This document shows, piece after piece, positions 26,901 through 34,863 of a stretch of 64,000 nucleotides of DNA. The translations under genes were made by a program, and so were the position numbers. The notes beneath the pieces were generated by a model. The model had not been told where the DNA came from. It was given only the letters and a program-made list of their open reading frames with translations, and made no database searches. This DNA is from Candidatus Undinarchaeales archaeon (GTDB taxonomy: Archaea > SpSt-1190 > JASMDC01): positions 1 through 64,000 of the forward strand of contig JASMDC010000013.1 of NCBI GenBank assembly GCA_030753015.1, written 5' to 3'. Position 1 is the stretch's first letter, and each line of letters begins with the position of its first letter.

Positions 26901-29900
26901 TGTTGTGAGATAGGCGTCCAGGAACGTGTCCATCTCGTCCAGTCGCTCGATAGAACCGCAGGGATTATCTGTGCCTTCTTCCATGATGATGGTGCGTAGG
27001 TTGGCCCCCAGTTCGGCGGTGGGTGCGCCGTTCCATGTGACGTTCGAGGTGAAGACACGCAGACCGCGCAGTGTGCATGCGCGCTTGGTACGGAGGACGT
27101 CGCGGACGCAGGTCGCGATACCCTCGGCGCTGGGTGCCGGCTCGGTACCGGGTGCACCGGGGGCGACTGAATCCCCTTCGGTCATGCAGGTCCCAACACG
27201 GGTAACCAATGGGCACGCCTCTACGTCGAATCCCTCCCACTGCGTGCATGTGGCCGTGCAGAGTGCGGCAGCGCTAGCATAGCTGAGACCGTCGGCGAAG
27301 TACACGGACAGTCCCGCTTCGTCGTGGTCGGCGATTGCGTTACCGATAAGTGGCGGGGCGTCCTGGTCCGTGCTCGTGCATCCTCCATAGGTCGCCCCGA
27401 GCACGCGGACATCGGCCAGACATCGTCCGCACTGCTGTTCGAGGACGTTGCGGAGCGCAAGCAGGTCGTCGCGCACGCGCGAAAGGAGCGCACGCCGCGC
27501 CCGCAGGTAGCCGTCCAGGTACTCGAGCCTACTAACCTCGCTCTCGTGGTGGAAGGATACGCACCGGCCGTCCGGTAGAACCCTCAACACATCGTCAAGG
27601 CACTCCTCTTCCGGATCCCCATCCCGGCAGGGCTTTGGGGACCGCATGGCCGCGTCCTGGAGCTTGCCGAGCTCGTCGTCCGGTGACACGGGTACCCACT
27701 CGCCATCGCACACGGCACGGTCGGCCCCCTCACCGCATCTCGGGGTGATATGGACCGCGTCGTTGCCCTCGGCATCGCACACACCGGCCACCGCCAATGG
27801 CAGGGTTGCTCGCTCCCGGTCCCGGAACCGTGCTCCGACAGCACCGCCCTCCGGGGCCAGCCGCCACAGGTCCGCCGAGTACGAGAACAGGGGCTGGGTC
27901 CAATCGAGGCCATAGCCCTTGTTAAGGCTCTGTCTTGCGATTCCGCGCCAGGCACTGTAATGGAGCGCCCGCTGACGCAGGGCGTGCTTGGTCATTCCTG
28001 TCGCCGTACCGATGGCCAATCCCATGTCCTGAAGCACTTCGGTGGCTGTGAGAGAGGTCGCCTTACCCATCACGTCAAGCCCACCGTCCAACGCCTGGGC
28101 GTTCACCTTCTCGATCGCTTCCAGGACCAGGTCCCGTGCTGCGGGCTGGCCGCCGGACAGCGCTTCTCTCGAAAAGACCCGCTCGAGCGCCTCCCGGATG
28201 GGGCCGATGAAACCTACGCTCCCGAGCATGTCTATCGCTGCACGCTCGGTGATACCGAAACGAAGGGCGATCCGCCGGCCGGTCCGCTTGATATGTGCCT
28301 CGAGGAGGATTGCATTGAGACCGTCCACCATCTCACGTTGGAACTGCGAATGGGCCGCCGCGGTTGCCTCCTCGAACGCCTCAGGTGTCAAGGTCTTCCC
28401 GCCCCGCGCCATGAACTCCTTGTTGAGGTGCTTGGCATAGATCGCACCCGTGTCGATGGACGGGAGGAGCTCGTCCAGGTAGCTGTACGTTGCCGCACGG
28501 AGCGTTTTCCCGTCGGAGAACCGGGAGACGAGATGCCTCAGGTCCATGTTGTTCGCGACCCCCTTCAGGGCCGAGGCCCTGCTGACCATTCCTGGAGGAT
28601 ATTTACGTGAAAAGAACTCGACCTGTGCGTCGAGCATCTTCCTGCTCAAGGTTGCCGGATCGCCTGCGAACGGGCCCGCCTCTTTCGCTCCTTTCGCGAA
28701 GGCAGCTCGTGCCTGCTTGAAGGCCTCGTCACCTATCCGCTCTTTTAGCAATAACTGACCCTCGGGGCCGATAGCGTCGAACCCTTCACGAAGGAGTAGG
28801 TATTTCGTCCGTTTACCTGTACCGGTCACCGGTCGCGCGAGGATCTTGCCCAGCCCTTCTGTCATCTCTATGGCCACCTTCTCCACGTTCAGTTCTGAAA
28901 GTCCCTTCCCGATGGTCCGGCCGATATCGATACCGAGCTCCCTGGACCCTAAAGGTAACCGTTTCGGCATGCGTGCGTTCATACCAGCCATGAGAGCGGT
29001 GGCCTGGTCGACCGAGAAACCTATGGTATGGAGCCTTTCGGCCACGGTCGCCCATCCATCGCCGTCCAGAGCATCGAGATGACGCAGCGCGTCATCCGTG
29101 AACTTGAACCATCCGCCCTGCTTTGGAACAGTGAATGCACCATTGTCCCAGATCTCGGGTACAAGGGTCGAGGGGGACCTGAATGTGTACCTCGGTGGAG
29201 CTTCCATACCCCTGCGCATCATATCGTCAAGACCCCTGCCCATGCGCTCGGCCAGTTCCCGCTGCACGTCGTCGGCAGGCTCTGCAAGGATCAAGCGCGC
29301 TGTGTCGAGGGCGGATCTGGCGGTCTCACCGGCCGTCACCTTGACCGCGAACTCCCCGGCCTCCCCTCCGGCCTCCTCGGCAAGCTCTTTGGCTGCCCGT
29401 CGCACCGAGTTCGCGCCAGCCGTCGCGGCCCCTTCGGTCACCTCCATCCCGAGCCGGGTGGCGACCTTGGGAGCGTAGTGCGTGAGCAGATAGCTGCCCG
29501 CACCGCCGACCTTCGTGTTGATCCGCATAGGGAGATAGTAGGGGCTCCGTGCCAGATACTGGGCCGCATCGGTGCCCGCTTCCGTCGCGAGCTTCCCATG
29601 CCCCGTGATCTCGGCGACCGCGCTGGCCGCCCCTGCGGTATAAAGCAGCGATGCCCCGTGGCCGAGGAGCTCGCCCGTGCCGGACTTCGAGTATCCACCT
29701 GTGTAGAGGTGCATGCAGTACCCGTCATCGACGCCTGGCAGCGCTTGGTCCGACTGGTGGTAGAGCAGATCGGCCATGAGGGCCGGATCGAGCTCCCGGA
29801 AGTACGGATTCACCTGCTCCTCGCCGGCCCCTACCAAGTCGGATACGACAGGGTAGGTAGTACCCTCGTTCTCCACGTGCTCGATGATGGACGTACCCCG

Positions 29901-32087
29901 CCCCGAGACCGCCGTACGCTCCAGCTCGCGGATGGTGTAGAACCATGGCGGACTGCCCGGAGAGAGCGGCTGCCCTTGCCGGTCGGTCGGTGTCCACGCT
30001 CCCTGCTCGTCGAGCACCTCGATGCCGTCGGTCCCACGGGCTAGGACGGGGCCTCCTGCAACGGTCACGATGACCGGCTCCTCGTCCGGCGCGGTGCACG
30101 TCGTGATCACACCGAAAACGAGGGCCTGGACCTTGGCAGGATCGGGTACCAGCTCGTGTACTATGCGGGATTTGAACGAGCTCTTGTGCGTGGAGTCCAA
30201 TAGGACCCCGGTCGCGCCCCAGAGGGCTGTCTGAAAAGTCGTATCACGCTCCGATCCGCCCACGGCCAATCTCCCGTTGAACGAACAGGCACCCTTCTCC
30301 CTGGCATAGGGTCCGGATTCGCACAGCTGCCGCATCACGTCCAGGATGGCCCGGTCCTGTGGGCCATCATCATCAGCGGCGAGCTGGTTGTGCGGGCACG
30401 CGAGGTAGGAACGGGATGCCAAGTGCACCTTCCATGGAAGCCCGCGCGCACCCTTGGCCTGACGCTGAGTGACCGATGTCCCGTCATCCCCGAGCGACAT
30501 GGAGGCAAGCAGTCCACGGGGGCAGCGTGCCAGCGCCTCCTGATCGAGCGTGCCGTCATCCTTGCGGAAGCTCGGTCCCAGCACCAGCGCCACTCCGATG
30601 TCCACTGAAGCCCCCGTGACGCTATCTCCGCCATCGGTGATCTCGACCTTGCCCCCGTAGCGGTGGGCCATCGACAGGTCATGGGACGAGAATTGCTCCA
30701 GCATCCAACCAGCCGGACCGGCGCCGATGGTACCGGTGTTCCTGTCCAGGGCGCACGAGCGCATGCAGTAGAGACCGAAGAACATCCGAGATGCCGCTTC
30801 CGCCTGTTCCTTCTGTTGAAGACCATAGGAGCGGATCGCTTTCTCTCGCGTTGTATATTCAATTCTTGATACCGCGTCCACACCCGGAGTGTCTGTCAAC
30901 CCTTGTCCTACTGTGGCACCGGCCATTCCCAGATCACGGGTCAAATAGAACCAGGGCATCGCCTCACGCAGCGCGCCCTCCATCACTCCCAGGGCCTCCT
31001 GGGACATCCTGCTCCGGACGATCTGGTGGCCGAGGTTGTTCTCGTAGCAGTCAATGGCGAGGTCGAAGCACGAGGCGCAGGCGTTGTCGTCCTCCAGGAC
31101 ACGTCGCACCTGGTCACGGCACCTGATGAGGGGCGAATGGGAGATGAGCGTCTCCAGCTCAAGTACGTATCGTCCCAGGAGGTCGGCCATGAGCCGTGTC
31201 TTCTCGGCGTAGCATTTCCGTCGTCGCTCGGTCGCAAGGCCTTCGCACTTGCCCACGTGTATGGACACTCGGGGATCCATCAAACGCAGCATGCCTATGG
31301 CGTCTACTGACCGTGCGGCCGTGAATACGACCTCCTTCGCGCAGTGAGCGGTATCACAGGTCGTGGGGTACTGGGGACAGCTACAATCCTCGGCATTATC
31401 GGCGCACGCATCGCACTCTTGGCACCTGCGGGCGAGCGAACCGTCATGCCAGATCAGGTCCTTGGCACGCCGTGCGGTCCATTCCGCGACATCGAGGTCC
31501 CCGAACGCTGTGTCGAAGCCCTTCGTGAATATGTCATATCTGGTAACCTTGAAGTCGCAGAGGTTCTCTGCAGGCGTGAGTTCGGTGACCGCAGTGAACT
31601 CGTCCTTCAGGTACTCGGCCCGCAGCATTTCACCAAGACAGACGGGCACTCCATAAAGAGGCGTGCTCTCTGTGAAGGACCATTCGGCGCAGAACCGTCG
31701 GCCGTCCGGATCGAGGATATCACCTGCGTCGCACACGAGCACGACATAGGCACGGTCCACGTCATCATACGCTAGCTCGTCGATGGTCACGAACGATGGG
31801 ACCACGTCCATATCGAGCCCGAGGGCTTCGGATAGGATGAGGCCGCTCTCCTTGTCGTCCCCTTCCGGAAGGAGCCCGTCCGGGAGTACGAGGACACCGC
31901 CCCGCGCCACCTCCTTCATAATGTGGGCTGCGGTGTCGGCCGTCAGCTTCCTTCCAGAGAGGGCCTGTCGCCGCAGGTCTTGGCAGCTCGCCCCATCAGC
32001 GAGGGCAGGCAAGGTGACGAGAAAGACTATGAGAAGGAGTCCGAAGGCTCGTGGAACAAGACATCTCGGAACAATTTCCCCCCCCAT
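23976..32087 (-). CDS. Giant secreted Cys-rich protein; first gene of cassette copy B
   Basis: 2703 aa. ATG 32087 is followed by a run of eight G (codons 2-4) and a signal peptide FGLLLIVFLVTLPALADG; a TATA box lies 27 nt upstream. Landmarks shared in order with giant A: CASCFDLAIDCYE (about 337), CMHLYTGGYS, an Ala/Glu helix, GLDWTQPLFSYSADLWRL, LEYLDGYLRARR followed by CGRCLADV and TYGGC, IFPDPECFDIEGG, CQDACSMF, CHCAWDDDP, beta-rich repeats, and a final Cys module YCTGSACMTRED. In place of the Ca-binding repeats of giant A is a short acidic linker (EDAWEDDGDLEVPEG). It adds a Cys-rich patch CQECDACADNAEDCSC near residue 225. Probably disulfide-rich and extracellular; no enzymatic motif recognised. 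Confidence 0.9.
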   Translation of the reverse strand: MGGEIVPRCLVPRAFGLLLIVFLVTLPALADGASCQDLRRQALSGRKLTADTAAHIMKEVARGGVLVLPDGLLPEGDDKESGLILSEALGLDMDVVPSFVTIDELAYDDVDRAYVVLVCDAGDILDPDGRRFCAEWSFTESTPLYGVPVCLGEMLRAEYLKDEFTAVTELTPAENLCDFKVTRYDIFTKGFDTAFGDLDVAEWTARRAKDLIWHDGSLARRCQECDACADNAEDCSCPQYPTTCDTAHCAKEVVFTAARSVDAIGMLRLMDPRVSIHVGKCEGLATERRRKCYAEKTRLMADLLGRYVLELETLISHSPLIRCRDQVRRVLEDDNACASCFDLAIDCYENNLGHQIVRSRMSQEALGVMEGALREAMPWFYLTRDLGMAGATVGQGLTDTPGVDAVSRIEYTTREKAIRSYGLQQKEQAEAASRMFFGLYCMRSCALDRNTGTIGAGPAGWMLEQFSSHDLSMAHRYGGKVEITDGGDSVTGASVDIGVALVLGPSFRKDDGTLDQEALARCPRGLLASMSLGDDGTSVTQRQAKGARGLPWKVHLASRSYLACPHNQLAADDDGPQDRAILDVMRQLCESGPYAREKGACSFNGRLAVGGSERDTTFQTALWGATGVLLDSTHKSSFKSRIVHELVPDPAKVQALVFGVITTCTAPDEEPVIVTVAGGPVLARGTDGIEVLDEQGAWTPTDRQGQPLSPGSPPWFYTIRELERTAVSGRGTSIIEHVENEGTTYPVVSDLVGAGEEQVNPYFRELDPALMADLLYHQSDQALPGVDDGYCMHLYTGGYSKSGTGELLGHGASLLYTAGAASAVAEITGHGKLATEAGTDAAQYLARSPYYLPMRINTKVGGAGSYLLTHYAPKVATRLGMEVTEGAATAGANSVRRAAKELAEEAGGEAGEFAVKVTAGETARSALDTARLILAEPADDVQRELAERMGRGLDDMMRRGMEAPPRYTFRSPSTLVPEIWDNGAFTVPKQGGWFKFTDDALRHLDALDGDGWATVAERLHTIGFSVDQATALMAGMNARMPKRLPLGSRELGIDIGRTIGKGLSELNVEKVAIEMTEGLGKILARPVTGTGKRTKYLLLREGFDAIGPEGQLLLKERIGDEAFKQARAAFAKGAKEAGPFAGDPATLSRKMLDAQVEFFSRKYPPGMVSRASALKGVANNMDLRHLVSRFSDGKTLRAATYSYLDELLPSIDTGAIYAKHLNKEFMARGGKTLTPEAFEEATAAAHSQFQREMVDGLNAILLEAHIKRTGRRIALRFGITERAAIDMLGSVGFIGPIREALERVFSREALSGGQPAARDLVLEAIEKVNAQALDGGLDVMGKATSLTATEVLQDMGLAIGTATGMTKHALRQRALHYSAWRGIARQSLNKGYGLDWTQPLFSYSADLWRLAPEGGAVGARFRDRERATLPLAVAGVCDAEGNDAVHITPRCGEGADRAVCDGEWVPVSPDDELGKLQDAAMRSPKPCRDGDPEEECLDDVLRVLPDGRCVSFHHESEVSRLEYLDGYLRARRALLSRVRDDLLALRNVLEQQCGRCLADVRVLGATYGGCTSTDQDAPPLIGNAIADHDEAGLSVYFADGLSYASAAALCTATCTQWEGFDVEACPLVTRVGTCMTEGDSVAPGAPGTEPAPSAEGIATCVRDVLRTKRACTLRGLRVFTSNVTWNGAPTAELGANLRTIIMEEGTDNPCGSIERLDEMDTFLDAYLTTLQGMDAGWERMQEASRCIANAPYPDMDPCACVPFPESGQGNDDAYRALVALWKPRHDACVAFENGEVAAKLFEAAAHADTSDLILDDFSLLLEQLVIAARGDLEPGAADLLRDLYRDMPADAVSEDAVAPVGMLWDIAHDIVVEADQQIPFMLSPKYDEGVLATLLDGECQCTGGDDTGCFQGIHERGAPACTAEGELDEQCLGDRIADALRDRPLATANGAVFGDEGVGIVPGSCTFACGNPTTGPNEQGTFPACVRCPDEIWSVNPVDCDVEHPYPFDTLADRTAFIINASYPGPIPMVCSLKAADRGREIARRTLLQATIASIASLDVRRIFPDPECFDIEGGGLDPYERVHEAVSCQDACSMFRSPGGVPGSLYGYCRASVSADGTVAGECHCAWDDDPVGVHTGRPCPLPQGAAVYRALQTYCRDEYGCRGFTNAFNAQEGRFACLCNGMGPLDVDLADAVRDELSDLRVVSTIFEVEGEPVGPDGPHRAFFDEEVVGCAELENTGMGQFRGTVTSALVDRRGLVEGEEAVDEVILSSGDTVVVCTTPTTVSDSLLGSGGAATLALRMSAMTGERSVLEERILGTPLRVAFGQPGLDEARMEGDVSEGATTVGARVYPVAVLRNNRNSPLDAMVTVAVVDERGRAITTDAIPVAGVPPGESFTVEGEGHDVRVEDVGKRIRAKVTVVNDFGVPVLDETGGPGIRVVAPTLIATDVSFVDETESLRAASIGPCDLVSVNVVLENPTTASFSGTVEVGLLHERSGTVLGLTRTHITVDAGGGDVLLSSNNVRPQRQGTFRAHIRAVGGDDIPWRLVPGPAARTRLNVPADHPCEGAPVEDAWEDDGDLEVPEGTIEASTFADLKDAPAWVPEGEVAEEGTQEGVPDTSVPDEAPVDVTCPDDPPSNRYDLVYCTGSACMTREDMNGGRYMRIEGCFCPTGITPRIEETVHGSKLSAETATCCVPCHASRAG

Positions 32088-32110
32088 TTAATCTACATTG
32101 GATAGGAGCA

Positions 32111-32118
32111 GAATTAAG
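32111..32118 (-). promoter_or_regulatory. TATA box of giant gene B
   Basis: Minus-strand cttaattc lies 27 nt before ATG 32087 and overlaps the stop codon of the PurM-like gene (32114-32116), so the promoter is embedded in the end of the upstream gene. Confidence 0.5.
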
Positions 32119-33082
32119 AGTCTTTGCTACGGACCGGACGAGGCCACATCCCGGCCACACCGCCGTGCTTCAGGTCCACCACAGGCGCCTCTTGTCCCCC
32201 GAGTCCCACACGCAGCACACCTGAGCCATCGGTCTCGCCGACCACGGCAGTGGTGAAAGGCCCGTCCAGAGCCCTGATGAGCTCATCCGGCCGGTCCGTG
32301 GTGAACACGAATCCCCGTGCCGGATAGACGAGCGACCAGCGATCAACCAGTACGCTATCGGGACGGGGGATTCGGTCCGCGTGGACGATGCCGCCCACGG
32401 TGCTTGTCTCAAAGAGCATCCCGAGCGTACCGATGATTCCCGGATTGCTCGCGTCCTTGCCCGCCGTCGCTAGGTGCCGTTTTGCTACCTCGCGTATGGC
32501 ATCATGTGCTTCCCTGTACCGTTCCGGCCCCTCATTATCAGGGGGCCGCCACGCGAGAGGCCAGCGCGGATGGGCCTCTCCCGTCAGGTCCACGGCGACC
32601 ACGATGGCGTCACCAGGTGACGCGCCACTTGAAGTGAGAAGGGCGTCACGGGGCACGGTCCCTAGCGCTGTGGCGCTCACGCCGGTCCGCGGTGCGTCTG
32701 GATGGATATGCCCACCGACCACGGGGACACCGAGCAGGTCTGCACCCTCTTGGAGCCCCGCGAGCACGCTGGGAAGGTCGTCATCATGAGCCGACACTAC
32801 ATTGACGATGGCGAGGGGAGTCCCCCCCATGGCGACTATATCGTTTACGTTCACGAGCACGGCGCACCGCCCTGCGAACCGAGGATCGGCCTCCACAAGA
32901 TCAGCGATGATACCGTCCGCTGCAAGGAGCAGGAGCTCATCACCGCCACGGTCGATGACGGCCGCGTCCTCACCCCAGCTCGAGGGGGGTACGCCGAGGG
33001 TCTTGCAGGCCTCTCCCAGGGGCGATTTCCGAACGAAGCCACGGTGCTCCCTGACGGCACTGGCGAGGGCACGGGCGTCCAT
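32114..33082 (-). CDS. AIR synthase (PurM/SelD/ThiL)-like ATP-binding protein
   Basis: 322 aa. ATG 33082 is selected because coding similarity begins at MDARALASAVREHRGF and a TATA-like cttaaaacc (33105-33113) lies about 27 nt upstream; the frame is open further 5' but that part overlaps the divergent regulator. The motifs WGEDAAVID, LLAADGI, LVNVNDIVAMGGTPLAIVN (Asp/Asn-rich nucleotide site) and VVGGHIHPD are those of the PurM-like ATP-dependent superfamily, which includes AIR synthase, selenophosphate synthetase, ThiL and HypE. The closest in appearance is the AIR-synthase-related, methanogenesis-marker-2-like group, whose reaction is not settled. Substrate is therefore unknown. Confidence 0.8.
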   Translation of the reverse strand: MDARALASAVREHRGFVRKSPLGEACKTLGVPPSSWGEDAAVIDRGGDELLLLAADGIIADLVEADPRFAGRCAVLVNVNDIVAMGGTPLAIVNVVSAHDDDLPSVLAGLQEGADLLGVPVVGGHIHPDAPRTGVSATALGTVPRDALLTSSGASPGDAIVVAVDLTGEAHPRWPLAWRPPDNEGPERYREAHDAIREVAKRHLATAGKDASNPGIIGTLGMLFETSTVGGIVHADRIPRPDSVLVDRWSLVYPARGFVFTTDRPDELIRALDGPFTTAVVGETDGSGVLRVGLGGQEAPVVDLKHGGVAGMWPRPVRSKDS

Positions 33083-33218
33083 GACGTGGGTGGGCCCGTT
33101 CGGTTTTAAGAGTGTTTGCCCCAGCACTCCACCTGACAGATACGATGTATCGTCATCACAGAGTAGAAAGCATAAGGTTTTTATTGGCCATCCTCGGAAG
33201 AAAGCTCGTGATGTGCCC

Positions 33219-33710
33219 ATGAAGATCGACAGCCTTGACGTTTCTATCCTGCGCCATCTCCAGAATGACGCACGGACCTCTTTCAATGCGATCGCCAAGG
33301 CCTGCGATACGACCACCGATACGGTGAGCAAGCGTTTCAAACGCATGGTCCGTGACGGACTGGTGCGCAAGACCACCATCATCAAGGATCCCCGCCGGTT
33401 CGGCCAGGACTGCATCGCCATCTTCGGCATCTCCGTGGGGAGGCCGGTGACCGATACCACCCTGGAGCATCTCCAGCGGGTTCCGGGCGTGCTCTTCTGT
33501 AGCCACAGCTTCGGAGCGCACGACATCATCGGTATCGTCGTAATGGACTCGATCGACCACTTGGGGAGCATCCAGGAGCGTATCCGGGACATCCCCTCGA
33601 TCAAGGACCTCCACATCAGCATCTTCGTGGGAGACTACCGGCTATGCCCGCACAACCTGGAGTTCGACGTTGAGGGCAGCTGTTGGGAGACCAAGAGGGG
33701 TGAAGCCTGA
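33219..33710 (+). CDS. Lrp/AsnC-family transcription regulator 1
   Basis: 163 aa. ATG 33219 begins MKIDSLDVSILRHLQNDARTSFNAIAKACDTTTDTVSKRFKRMVRDGLV, here recognised as the winged helix of Lrp/AsnC regulators from pieces such as LDVSILRHLQNDAR and DTVSKRFKRM. The second half is a ligand-binding RAM-like domain (VPGVLFCSHSFGAHDIIGIV). Such proteins form dimers or octamers and sense amino acids or related effectors. An upstream TATA (33178-33185) is about 35 nt away. Its TGA overlaps the ATG of a second regulator, so the two are co-translated and may form heteromers. It diverges from the PurM-like gene. Confidence 0.85.
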   Translation: MKIDSLDVSILRHLQNDARTSFNAIAKACDTTTDTVSKRFKRMVRDGLVRKTTIIKDPRRFGQDCIAIFGISVGRPVTDTTLEHLQRVPGVLFCSHSFGAHDIIGIVVMDSIDHLGSIQERIRDIPSIKDLHISIFVGDYRLCPHNLEFDVEGSCWETKRGEA

Positions 33711-34165
33711 TGGCCGGCGACATGGACGAGATCGATCACGGCATCATCATGCGGCTCGAGAACGATGCACGGACGCCATTCTCGGCCATCGCCAAGGAGC
33801 TGGGCACATCGGTCGATACCATCCGCAACCGATTCCGCAAGCTCCAGCGCCTGGGTATCGTCCGCGGCTCGACAGCGGTCATCCGGCCGGAGAAGCTCGG
33901 GTACGAGGTCATCGTGTTCTTCGGCGTCACCGTGCGACTCGGATCCCACGAGGAGCTCTTGGACAAGATCATCAAGATCCCGTCCATCTTAGTGGCCACA
34001 CAGACAGTGGGACCCCACGACGTGATGGCCATCGGAGCCGCGAAGAGCTTCGCCCACCTGGACAGGATCGTACAAGCCATCCGCAGCCTCCCGCAGGTGT
34101 CCGGTATCGACATGACCTTCAGCATGGGGCCCATGGAGCTCCACTCCCAGTACTTCCTGTTCTAG
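33710..34165 (+). CDS. Lrp/AsnC-family transcription regulator 2
   Basis: 151 aa, ATG at 33710 overlapping the preceding TGA (TGATG). Same architecture as its neighbour: helix-turn-helix DHGIIMRLENDARTPFSAIA and SVDTIRNRFRKLQRLGIV, then a RAM-like domain (ATQTVGPHDVMAIGAAKSF). It is a paralog, probably from local duplication. Ends QYFLF. The pair may regulate neighbouring genes such as the pilin-like gene or lpd, but no shared operator was identified. Confidence 0.85.
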   Translation: MAGDMDEIDHGIIMRLENDARTPFSAIAKELGTSVDTIRNRFRKLQRLGIVRGSTAVIRPEKLGYEVIVFFGVTVRLGSHEELLDKIIKIPSILVATQTVGPHDVMAIGAAKSFAHLDRIVQAIRSLPQVSGIDMTFSMGPMELHSQYFLF

Positions 34166-34228
34166 CTGGAGCATCCCGGCCGACAGGTATTTATCCGAGC
34201 ACGGGCTCTTTGCTGTTAAGGGAGCATC

Positions 34229-34810
34229 GTGAGACGCGTTCCGTCAGGGAGAAGGGGTCAGACCCAACCAGTCATTCTCGTGCTCGTCATCGGCCTCATC
34301 GTGGCGGGGTACGTCGGTAGTGATCTCATCGAGATGGTCGGAGAGGGTCTCCACTCGTTCTGGAAGAGCTTTACAGGAGAAAAGCAGGCCCTGGAAACCC
34401 GGATTGAAGTAATCACCGTATACGGCTCCACTGACGTGACGGGCCCTCGTGCCAATCCGTACTGTGTGGCCAGCTGTTCGCCCGATGATGCGAGCCTCAG
34501 GCTCGTGCTCAAGGTGAAGAACACCGGTGAACACGACATCAAGCGAGGCCAGTACGATGAGCTCAAGGTCTACATGGGCGGCGTGCCGCTGGACAACGAC
34601 ACCGGCTACCGCCTCGACCACACCGTGGACCTCGGTAAGCGGGATGGCATGATGGATATCCCTCTCAACGTCACCTGTGCACAGGTGGGTGCCTCTACTG
34701 GATCGTCTGTGACGTTCGAGGTCAGACCGCCGAAGGGACAGGTAGGATCGATCGAGGTAGGGTGTGCCGAGTGCTGTGGTGAGCACACGACCTGCCTGAC
34801 GGCCTGCTGA
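34229..34810 (+). CDS. Pilin/archaellin-like secreted protein
   Basis: 193 aa from GTG 34229, with GGGAG 4-8 nt upstream and a TATA box at 34188-34196. N-terminus RRVPSGRRG-QTQPVILVLVIGLIVAG is a class III signal peptide with G-Q cleavage, followed by a hydrophobic helix. The rest is a beta domain (LRLVLKVKNTGEHDI resembles FlaG/FlaF-like or CARDB strands) ending in a Cys cluster (CAECCGEHTTCLTAC). Six or more Cys suggest disulfides outside the cell. It may be a minor pilin or a small envelope anchor. It lies between regulators and lpd without overlap. Confidence 0.75.
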   Translation: MRRVPSGRRGQTQPVILVLVIGLIVAGYVGSDLIEMVGEGLHSFWKSFTGEKQALETRIEVITVYGSTDVTGPRANPYCVASCSPDDASLRLVLKVKNTGEHDIKRGQYDELKVYMGGVPLDNDTGYRLDHTVDLGKRDGMMDIPLNVTCAQVGASTGSSVTFEVRPPKGQVGSIEVGCAECCGEHTTCLTAC

Positions 34811-34863
34811 AGGCCGGGACCACCCCATTAATTACTTAAGCCTGGGCCAGGAAGGCGTCAGTC

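Noticed and set aside
29028..30044. 338-aa open frame on the plus strand
   Set aside because: Antisense to giant gene B; no domain, promoter or paralog in copy A.
33083..33622. 180-residue N-terminal extension of the PurM-like gene
   Set aside because: It would overlap the divergent Lrp/AsnC gene and its promoter, and similarity to the family starts at 33082.
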